From assembly GCA_964640945.1 (NCBI GenBank), contig CAZXIV010000034.1, positions 1 through 5,441 on the forward strand: a stretch of 5,441 nt of DNA, given 5' to 3'. Each line of letters starts with the position of its first letter. Position 1 is the stretch's first letter. The position numbers were made by a program, and so were the translations under genes. The notes below the pieces were generated by a model that was given only the letters and a program-made list of their open reading frames with translations, made no database searches and had not been told where the DNA came from. The DNA is from JAGOUB01 sp964640945. Its GTDB lineage: Bacteria; Patescibacteriota; Gracilibacteria; Peribacterales; Peribacteraceae. This document shows positions 1 through 4,573 of this stretch, piece after piece.

Positions 1-65
1 AGAGGAACGAGCGACACCAGCGCCGCCAGGACAACGCCGAGGACCGACAGGTGGGTGAGGACCAT
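1..65 (-). CDS. N-terminal fragment of a membrane or exported protein
   Basis: Only the first 21 codons lie inside the window; the gene runs off the left edge. From the ATG at 65 the peptide begins MVLTHLSVLGVVLAALVSL, then Val-Pro. It is almost entirely hydrophobic from residue 5 onward, as expected for a signal peptide or first transmembrane helix, though no lysine or arginine precedes the hydrophobic stretch. There is no Shine-Dalgarno sequence: the 20-odd bases before the ATG are nearly pure C on the coding strand, with G-rich DNA opposite. A TATAGT box at 106-101 lies at a suitable distance to be a -10 element (transcript start near 94), but no matching -35 box is seen. Function cannot be assigned from so short a piece, and the call rests on the start codon and hydrophobicity alone. 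Confidence 0.45.
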   Translation of the reverse strand, partial: MVLTHLSVLGVVLAALVSLVP

Positions 66-68
66 GTT

Positions 69-91
69 GGGGAGGGGGTGGGGGGGAGGGG
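69..91 (+). other. G-quadruplex-forming tract
   Basis: Four G-runs of 4, 5, 7 and 4 bases are separated by single-base loops (A, T, A). This is an extreme form of the G4 consensus and should fold into a very stable parallel quadruplex on the + strand; the opposite C-rich strand could form an i-motif. The tract ends three bases from the minus-strand ATG at 65, so it forms the template strand of that gene's leader, and the C-rich complement becomes its mRNA leader. Nothing else in the window resembles it. Confidence 0.7.
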
Positions 92-185
92 ATTGTCCCG
101 ACTATACACCGTTAGTCCTTGCCCCAGCGCCAGCGCTTGGCCTTAAATCAAAGTTTTACCAGGTCTCGATGATACACCTGGGGGA

Positions 186-214
186 TTGAGGCGTCCCGTA
201 TTTGGGCGTAGAAT
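186..214 (+). promoter_or_regulatory. Sigma70-like promoter of tRNA-Tyr
   Basis: TTGAGG (186-191) and TAGAAT (209-214) are separated by exactly 17 bp, matching the -35 consensus at 4/6 positions and the -10 consensus at 5/6. The predicted transcript start near 221 leaves a 5' leader of about 38 nt before the mature tRNA at 259, a normal length for a tRNA precursor. The position and strand fit tRNA expression. A 6-bp hairpin (159-164 with 176-181) lies just upstream of the -35 and has no clear role. Confidence 0.55.
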
Positions 215-258
215 AGATCGGCGTGACACGCTCCTTTTTCCATCGCTGCGAACGCACT

Positions 259-344
259 GGGTCGATACCGAAGTAGTCAAACGGGCCTGACTGTAAATCA
301 GGTGGCTTATGCCTTCGAAGGTGCAAATCCTTCTCGGCCCACCA
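259..344 (+). tRNA. tRNA-Tyr(GTA), CCA encoded
   Basis: An 86-nt type II tRNA folds completely. The acceptor stem GGGTCGA (259-265) pairs with TCGGCCC (334-340) with one T-G wobble. The D stem is CCG/CGG (268-270, 282-284). The anticodon stem CCTGA/TCAGG (286-290, 298-302) closes loop CTGTAAA with anticodon GTA at 293-295. The long variable arm has stem GGC/GCC (304-306, 311-313), as expected for bacterial tRNA-Tyr. The T stem is GAAGG/CCTTC (317-321, 329-333). The discriminator A341 is followed by encoded CCA (342-344). Two normally near-invariant elbow bases differ: position 18 is A (275) instead of G, and position 55 is G (323) instead of T. G19 and C56 are kept. A run of five T follows the CCA, but no terminator hairpin is seen. 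Confidence 0.97.
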
Positions 345-392
345 TTTTTCTTCTCACTTGCCAAAGTCTCGGCGGGGTTTTGACTATGGACA

Positions 393-1160
393 GTGTCACC
401 TCGCAACGAGCACCACGGCTTGCCCCGGTCCCATGGCGGTTCCTGTCACCGCACCAACATCACCACTGTCGACGAGTCACGTCATACTGATTGGCATACA
501 ATCGTTGGCCATCCAACCCCCGATGGTCTGCTACGACACCTGCTTTTACTGCACGCCTCGCGCTTGCGGCCGTCGCTCCCGCCCGGCGTGATTGCCGATG
601 GGCTCTCCATCCTCGACCCCTCTGATTTTGCAGCCCTCTACGAGGTGAAGTCGGTCCTGGTCCATAAACGACAGACGGTCGACGGTCGCCGCCATGCTCT
701 CCGTCACCGCATCCATCGCTGGAGCCACATGAGTGGAGAGCAGCGTTTTGCCGACCAGGTGGTAGGCGCGCTCAGCGGCGGCGCCGAACTGCCGCGTTCG
801 GCCGCTGCCATCTCCGATGACCTGCAGGGGTTCTTCCAGACGACGTGCCCGGTTGAGCAGCTGCGTCAGATCCTGCTCGAGACAGACAGCCGCAGCGGTG
901 AGATTGCCTGGTCCAAGCCACTCGTACCGTCCATCCGGTCCAACTTCCTCACGGTCCTGCGGGGCGCCAAGCCAGAACGTCACACGGCCGAGCAGCAGCG
1001 CGACTTGCTGGATGTGGTCTACGGCCACCTTGAGCTTGTGGAACGGCAGCGGGCTCAGCTCAAGCCGACCATCGAAGATTTGTCCGATTACCAGCATTGG
1101 CGCCAGGGCGTCTTGAGCCGGCGCAATGGGCACCATGATGATTGCGGCAAGAGCGCCTGA
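393..1160 (+). CDS. Unrecognised protein, 255 residues at most
   Basis: I do not recognise this protein. The frame opens after a TGA at 381-383; the first start is GTG 393, without a Shine-Dalgarno. Alternatives in frame are GTG 588 and ATG 729, the last preceded by GGAG at 721-724 and the only one with a plausible ribosome site. The first ~50 codons are His-rich and contain TCA, CTA and TTA codons that never recur in the rest, so the true start is probably internal. The C-terminal ~170 residues look like a soluble, mostly helical, charged protein with no signal peptide or membrane segment; their third codon position is about 77 % GC by hand count. The stop lies 3 bp from the stop of the convergent cupin gene. 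The opposite strand is also open (1136-546), and its amino-acid composition is not absurd, so the strand itself is uncertain. Use of CAG, AAG and few GGA/CGA codons favours this strand. Confidence 0.45.
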   Translation: MSPRNEHHGLPRSHGGSCHRTNITTVDESRHTDWHTIVGHPTPDGLLRHLLLLHASRLRPSLPPGVIADGLSILDPSDFAALYEVKSVLVHKRQTVDGRRHALRHRIHRWSHMSGEQRFADQVVGALSGGAELPRSAAAISDDLQGFFQTTCPVEQLRQILLETDSRSGEIAWSKPLVPSIRSNFLTVLRGAKPERHTAEQQRDLLDVVYGHLELVERQRAQLKPTIEDLSDYQHWRQGVLSRRNGHHDDCGKSA

Positions 1161-1163
1161 GGC

Positions 1164-1511
1164 TTAGTCCGCCTGCACATTCTGGGTCGAGTCCCACTTG
1201 GGCTCGATGAAGACGAAGCTCGTGCCCTTGCCTTCGATGGAGTAGGGCGTGCCGGGCGTGACGTAGACCACGTCGTGGGCCTTGAGTTTCAGGATTTCGC
1301 CGCCCAAGTCCATGGTGTACTCGCCGTCGATGATGAACATCGCCTCGGTGCAGACCTTGTTCACCTTGCGGCCTTGCTCGGGGTAGCGGCCATCCTGCAC
1401 CACGTAGGCGCACGACAGGCGGCCGGTGGGGGAGTCCGGGTAGAGGTAGCAGTCGCCACCGGGGATGGCGTACTTCTTAGCGTCGCTTTTTTGAAAAACG
1501 GATTCAGACAT
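1164..1511 (-). CDS. Small single-domain cupin, soluble
   Basis: A 115-residue protein that is essentially one cupin barrel. The core runs from the PGG near residue 18 to the VFIEPKWD at 100-107. Cupin motif 1 is recognisable by GRYPEQG (41-47), Glu56 and the turn Gly63; motif 2 by VTPGTPYSIEG (84-94). The histidines that usually bind metal are absent: the HxH of motif 1 is replaced by V-N-K (50-52), and the motif 2 His by Tyr90. Cys21, Asn51, Cys54 and Glu56 are shared with its paralogue at 4574-5059 (about 55 % identity by eye). No signal peptide, so cytosolic. It is the last gene of a minus-strand cluster, 14 nt after the peptidase stop. Its ATG is preceded by TTTCCCCCTCTCAT rather than a Shine-Dalgarno, suggesting translational coupling or S1-type initiation. 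Enzyme or ligand-binding role unknown. Confidence 0.9.
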   Translation of the reverse strand: MSESVFQKSDAKKYAIPGGDCYLYPDSPTGRLSCAYVVQDGRYPEQGRKVNKVCTEAMFIIDGEYTMDLGGEILKLKAHDVVYVTPGTPYSIEGKGTSFVFIEPKWDSTQNVQAD

Positions 1512-1525
1512 ATGAGAGGGGGAAA

Positions 1526-2650
1526 TTAGGGGATAATGAGATCGCTCGGGTAGCGGGTGATGTTTTCTTTGCGGCCGTCTTGGTGGAAGACGACCACGTC
1601 CTCGATGCGGCTGCCGCCGATGCCAGGGTAGTAGAGGCCGGGCTCGACGGTCGTGACCATGCCGGGCTCCATCGTGTCCTTCCAGCCTTTGCCCAGGCTC
1701 GGGTCCTCGTGGACCGAGAGGCCGAGGCCGTGACCGGTGCGGTGCATGAAGCCTTTCTCACTGCCGCTCTCGAAGCCGCGCTTCTTGAATTCCTCCACCG
1801 TCAGCGCGTAGATGTCGTCGCCGACGGAACCAACCTGGATCTGGTCGAGGACGATCGCCTGAACTTCCTGAACGGCCGTGTGGATGGCGAGTGCGTCCGC
1901 AGACGGCGTCCCTTTCACATAGGTCCGCGTCATGTCGGCGTAGTAGCCGGTGGTGTTATCCATTGGGAAGATATCGACGATGATCGTGCTGTTGGCCAGC
2001 AGCTCGCCGTGGCCGTCGTCGTGCGGGCGCGCGGCCTGCTCGCCCGAGGCGACGATCATGCCGTGGGGATTGCTGAAGTTACGCTCGATGAAATAGAGCT
2101 GCACCTGCGCCTTCACCCACTCGCTCGTGAGGGTCCGGCCGTGATGCATGATGTTGGCGCCCTCGATCGTGCTTTCGGCCAGGATCTTCCGGACCAGGTC
2201 GTAGGCGCCCTCGGTCACACGCTGGGCCTTGTCCATGAAGCCGAGCTGCTGCTCGGTCTTGTGGCGCTGCTCGCGGGCGAAGTCATGAATGGAGAGCGTC
2301 ACGCCGGCGGCCTGCAGGGCGGTGGCCCAGCCGTAGGGGAGCGCGGCCGAGACGGCGAGTTCCTTGGTGCCTTGCTCGCGCAGGATGGCGATGAGGGCGC
2401 GCTGTTGCTGAGTGGCCGGCACGTCGATGCTCTCGGCTTGCTCCAGGTACGGTTCCAATGGAATGAGTTGCAGCTTGCTGCCGAGCGCCTTGAGGCGCTC
2501 CTGCTGCACGCCGTATTCCCGGGCGTCAAAGTAGGCGCTGTCATTGCCAGCGCTATCCCTGAGGTACAGGAACACGTCCGGTGCGGTCAGCCCCGTGCGG
2601 GCGCGGATTTCCGAACTGGAAGCGTCGACGAGAAGTTGGGGGAGCGACAT
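1526..2650 (-). CDS. M24-family metallopeptidase (Xaa-Pro aminopeptidase-like)
   Basis: A 374-residue cytosolic peptidase of the pita-bread M24 fold, the family that removes N-terminal residues, often before proline, or cleaves Xaa-Pro dipeptides. Residues 1-125 form the creatinase-type N domain, starting near LLVDASSSEIRARTGL. Residues 140-374 form the catalytic domain with all five metal ligands: Asp226 (VDIFP), Asp239 (ADMTRT), His307 (TGHGLGL), Glu336 (VEPGLY) and Glu350 (RIEDVVV), plus the second His314. It should therefore be active with two Mn or Co ions; substrate preference cannot be read. I chose ATG 2650 because the N domain begins right after it and a perfect hairpin (2677-2711) lies just upstream. 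An in-frame ATG at 2743 with GAGG 7 nt before it would add 31 residues (405 total). It follows the 461-residue gene and precedes the cupin by 14 nt, so the three are probably cotranscribed. Confidence 0.93.
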   Translation of the reverse strand: MSLPQLLVDASSSEIRARTGLTAPDVFLYLRDSAGNDSAYFDAREYGVQQERLKALGSKLQLIPLEPYLEQAESIDVPATQQQRALIAILREQGTKELAVSAALPYGWATALQAAGVTLSIHDFAREQRHKTEQQLGFMDKAQRVTEGAYDLVRKILAESTIEGANIMHHGRTLTSEWVKAQVQLYFIERNFSNPHGMIVASGEQAARPHDDGHGELLANSTIIVDIFPMDNTTGYYADMTRTYVKGTPSADALAIHTAVQEVQAIVLDQIQVGSVGDDIYALTVEEFKKRGFESGSEKGFMHRTGHGLGLSVHEDPSLGKGWKDTMEPGMVTTVEPGLYYPGIGGSRIEDVVVFHQDGRKENITRYPSDLIIP

Positions 2651-2676
2651 ATGGTGGGAGTGTAGAGGAAGGAAGA

Positions 2677-2711
2677 GATCCTCCAGGCGGTTGGTCTCCG
2701 CCTGGAGGATC
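2677..2711 (-). repeat. Perfect 14-bp inverted repeat, hairpin between cluster genes
   Basis: GATCCTCCAGGCGG (2677-2690) and its exact complement CCGCCTGGAGGATC (2698-2711) enclose a 7-base loop. Read on the minus strand, the stem lies about 55 nt after the stop of the 461-residue gene and 26 nt before the peptidase ATG at 2650. It is followed by a pyrimidine run (TCTTCCTTCCTCT) that is too C-rich for a classical terminator. It may act as a partial terminator, a processing or stability element, or a translation control hairpin. If the peptidase began at 2743 instead, this stem would be inside coding sequence. Confidence 0.6.
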
Positions 2712-2765
2712 GAAAGGCTGCCGCGGCAGCCGGGTTGGTTCATGGTGCTGCCTCGGGGCAGCGGT

Positions 2766-4151
2766 TCAGTATGCCCGCTTGACGCAGAGGATTGGGGTGA
2801 CGGTATCGAGCGCGTCGAAGGTATGCATCAGCGGTCGGTCACCCGATAAGACGATGATGTTCTTCTCCTGAAAGTCTTCGGCGTAGATCCGCGCTAACGC
2901 CGAGTACTCGCCGCCCTGGAGCAGGACCAGCTCCCGGATCTTGTCGTCGCCCATGTCGGGCGTGAACCAGCGGCGGTAGAACCCGCCGTTTTCACGCACG
3001 ATCTGGGCCACAACCTTTTCCGGGTTCGGGAACAGCTCGCCGATGCGACCGAAGTCGCCGCTCATCATGCGCTCGGTGGCCGCCTTGGCGTAGGGCCGCA
3101 AGCGACCGTGGCACCGGTCGGCGTCGCACAGCTCGAGCGTCAGGGGGAGATCGTCCCCCATCTGCGCGCGGAACGCCTCGAGCGAGAGGCTGCACCGTCG
3201 GACGAACTCGCCGTAGTCCTCGCAGCCGATGACGCGCTTGAGGATGTTTACCGAGTCCGCCTCGAAGTCGCCGATGCCGTACACGAAGTGGTGGTTGACC
3301 CCGATGGAGGTGAGGAACTGAGAGATGGGCCGTGTGACGCGGGCGAACTGTTGGGCCACGAGGCCGACGCCGGTCCCGAGACCGTCGAAGGTGTACCGGT
3401 ACGGCAGGTTCGGGTCGCCTGTCGACTCGTACGCATAGTCCGGGCAGAACGCCCCCAAGATGTACACCTTCTCCCCGTTCTTGCCGCGCTGCAGGACACC
3501 GGCGAGGAGCCGGGCCATGGTCGGGTCGGGGATCAGCATGCGCTGCTCGTAGAGCAGTTGGCCGAGACGGTAGCCGTCTTCACCCATCAACTCGCCAAGG
3601 TGCGAGCTTCGGTCGCGGATGTGACGGGTCATCAAGTCGGACAAGTTACCGCCCTGGTAGAGCCGGAACAGGGGCGTGTCCCAGCTCACCCGTGCTACAC
3701 CGTTCGCTGCTCCATAGAGCGTCACCCGGGATGGCTGCCCTCGCCCATCAGCGCCCCCGAGGTGTGGTCGATGGCATAGGTTAGCTTTGAACAGGTCGGG
3801 GAAAGCCGCCTCGGTCAGGCGATAGAGCAGGCTCGCCCCCGCCGCTTCGTTTGTATGCAGGGCGATGCCCATGGCTTTCGCCAGGGCGCGGTTGCTCTCT
3901 GCACTCTCGATGGTGCCGTCTGTCGCTGGATCGAGGCGGTCCCAGTAGAATTTTGGTTCTTCAGCCTGTAACTCGGGACCATCGGTCTCCGTCCGATAGG
4001 GGACGACGCTCGATAGGCCGTTGGTGAGGCAGATGTCCTGGAAGGCGAAGTAGTCGTCGTTGCGCTTGGCGGAAGCGAGTTGACGGGCAGTCTGGACCAC
4101 GTTGGCAAATTGGAGCCGGCGGTCGCTGTCGTGGCTGGATCGGATCGTCAT
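2766..4151 (-). CDS. Unrecognised 461-residue protein, first gene of cluster
   Basis: No confident family assignment. ATG 4151 is chosen because TGAGGA sits about 9 nt upstream (4165-4160) and the codons further up would read through a terminator hairpin. The protein is soluble, without signal peptide or membrane helix. Distinctive stretches are KVYILGAFCPDYAY (228-241), YTFDGLGTGVGLVAQQF (253-269), YGIGDFEAD (291-299), LCDADRCHGR (341-350), GGEYSALARIYA (413-424), IIVLSGDRP (432-440) and TPILCVKRAY (452-461). Cysteines 236, 310, 320, 342 and 347 are concentrated in the C-terminal half. The order (strand plus AFCPDY, long helix, strand plus GDFE, then EYS helix and hydrophobic strand, TP near the end) loosely recalls the PvcA/DIT1 isocyanide-synthase layout, but key motifs do not match and this is only a lead. 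Its operon with a peptidase and a cupin suggests a shared pathway. Its long leader implies regulated expression. Confidence 0.88.
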   Translation of the reverse strand: MTIRSSHDSDRRLQFANVVQTARQLASAKRNDDYFAFQDICLTNGLSSVVPYRTETDGPELQAEEPKFYWDRLDPATDGTIESAESNRALAKAMGIALHTNEAAGASLLYRLTEAAFPDLFKANLCHRPHLGGADGRGQPSRVTLYGAANGVARVSWDTPLFRLYQGGNLSDLMTRHIRDRSSHLGELMGEDGYRLGQLLYEQRMLIPDPTMARLLAGVLQRGKNGEKVYILGAFCPDYAYESTGDPNLPYRYTFDGLGTGVGLVAQQFARVTRPISQFLTSIGVNHHFVYGIGDFEADSVNILKRVIGCEDYGEFVRRCSLSLEAFRAQMGDDLPLTLELCDADRCHGRLRPYAKAATERMMSGDFGRIGELFPNPEKVVAQIVRENGGFYRRWFTPDMGDDKIRELVLLQGGEYSALARIYAEDFQEKNIIVLSGDRPLMHTFDALDTVTPILCVKRAY

Positions 4152-4187
4152 GGTTTGAATCCTCAGTACATGGAACTGGATGTGAGA

Positions 4188-4205
4188 GTGAGGCACGCGC
4201 CTCAC
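4188..4205 (-). promoter_or_regulatory. Leader hairpin before the 461-residue gene
   Basis: GTGAGGC (4188-4194) and GCCTCAC (4199-4205) form a perfect 7-bp stem with a 4-base loop, 37 nt upstream of the ATG at 4151. On the minus-strand RNA the 3' arm contains CCUCA, which is also complementary to the UGAGG of the ribosome-binding site at 4165-4161. The arm could therefore pair either with its own 5' arm or, less stably (5 bp), with the ribosome site. The regulatory role is inferred, but the stem itself is certain. Confidence 0.4.
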
Positions 4206-4302
4206 GAGATAGTGTTTGCCTTTCCTCTGCGTGGGTCGGGCAGGATGGCGACCCTCAGATCGACATGCTGCCCAATCAACGGTGGCGGTGGTATGAAAGT
4301 CC

Positions 4303-4336
4303 AAAAAGCCCCCTTCCTGGTGAGGAGAGGGGGCTT
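4303..4336 (-). terminator. Intrinsic terminator inside the cluster leader
   Basis: On the minus strand, AAGCCCCCT (4336-4328) pairs with AGGGGGCTT (4314-4306). A second inner stem TCCT/AGGA is separated by one bulged base, and the whole is followed at once by a run of five T (4307-4303). This is a textbook factor-independent terminator. It lies 152 nt before the start codon of the 461-residue gene and about 107 nt after the predicted transcription start, and no convincing gene ends at it. It therefore looks like an attenuator, or the end of a short RNA. Confidence 0.75.
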
Positions 4337-4359
4337 GTGAGTCGCTTCGTTTAGTGCAT

Positions 4360-4392
4360 TTATTGCGACACGTGCCCGCCCCTCTTCGTCAT
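4360..4392 (-). CDS. Possible 10-codon leader peptide
   Basis: A short open frame, MTKRGGHVSQ followed by TAA, lies in the leader between the predicted promoter and the terminator. The ribosome site is weak (TGGAA upstream). Codons 2-5 contain AGAGGGG (4385-4379), which can pair over 7 bp with CCCCTCT in the 5' arm of the downstream terminator (4332-4326). A ribosome on this frame would affect that pairing. No run of a single amino acid is present, so a classic amino-acid sensing peptide is not indicated. Chance cannot be excluded. Confidence 0.2.
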   Translation of the reverse strand: MTKRGGHVSQ

Positions 4393-4449
4393 AAAGACGT
4401 TCCAGAGGTGGCGGCCGGCGCAAATGTAGGTCAACTGCACTGTGCGGCG

Positions 4450-4477
4450 ATTCTAGGACCGATTGTGGGATCGTCAA
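4450..4477 (-). promoter_or_regulatory. Sigma70-like promoter of the minus-strand cluster
   Basis: On the minus strand TTGACG (4477-4472) and TAGAAT (4455-4450) are 16 bp apart, each matching consensus at 5 of 6 positions. The predicted start is near 4443, giving a leader of about 290 nt before ATG 4151, with a terminator on the way. It is the strongest promoter match in the window. It interleaves with a weaker plus-strand promoter. Confidence 0.6.
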
Positions 4478-4492
4478 GTATTTTGCTAAAAA
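4463..4492 (+). promoter_or_regulatory. Weaker promoter for the anchored cupin gene
   Basis: TTGTGG (4463-4468) and TAAAAA (4487-4492) are 18 bp apart, a partial match to sigma70 boxes. The predicted start near 4499 gives a leader of about 75 nt with T8 (4534-4541) and T6 (4555-4560) runs before the GTG at 4574. Its -35 lies inside the spacer of the opposing minus-strand promoter, so polymerase could probably occupy only one at a time. Confidence 0.35.
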
Positions 4493-4561
4493 CTCTTCAC
4501 CGTTGCTCGGCCCTGGGTTACCGTGTGCCTGCGTTTTTTTTGCACCATCACCTGTTTTTTC

Positions 4562-4567
4562 AAGGAG
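4562..4567 (+). promoter_or_regulatory. Ribosome-binding site fixing GTG 4574; CsrA-like core
   Basis: AAGGAG ends 6 nt before GTG 4574 and decides this start over the GTG at 4523, which would read through two T-runs. With the preceding C the site reads CAAGGA, identical to the CARGGA core of the CsrA consensus. AGGA (4563-4566) can also pair with TCCT (4570-4573) just before the start codon. Confidence 0.7.
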
Positions 4568-4573
4568 TTTCCT

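Noticed and set aside
259..400. tRNA 3' end as an integration site of a mobile element
   Set aside because: No integrase, no second copy of the tRNA 3' end and no insertion-sequence ends are visible in the window.
143..406. Minus-strand frame across the tRNA
   Set aside because: It overlaps the whole tRNA-Tyr on the antisense strand and shows no protein features.
546..1136. Minus-strand frame of 196 codons after the cupin, possibly a fourth cluster gene
   Set aside because: It has no ribosome site, frequent GGA and CGA codons unlike its neighbours, and no recognisable motif. The opposite frame has the better codon use. Kept as an open alternative in the findings, not annotated.
1580..2665. 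Long plus-strand frame opposite the peptidase
   Set aside because: It is the mirror of a gene with a complete M24 active site; its composition (V, D, H, G rich) is a typical antisense artefact.
3108..3779. Plus-strand frame opposite the 461-residue gene
   Set aside because: Antisense of a better-supported frame with a ribosome site; no motifs.
4152..4304. Upstream extension of the 461-residue protein by 51 residues
   Set aside because: It begins at the terminator's T-run, has no ribosome site, and crosses a perfect hairpin. ATG 4151 has TGAGGA at a suitable distance.
4523..4573. Upstream GTG start for the anchored cupin
   Set aside because: The added codons come from T-runs in the leader. 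GTG 4574 has AAGGAG six bases upstream and gives a normal basic N-terminus before the membrane helix.
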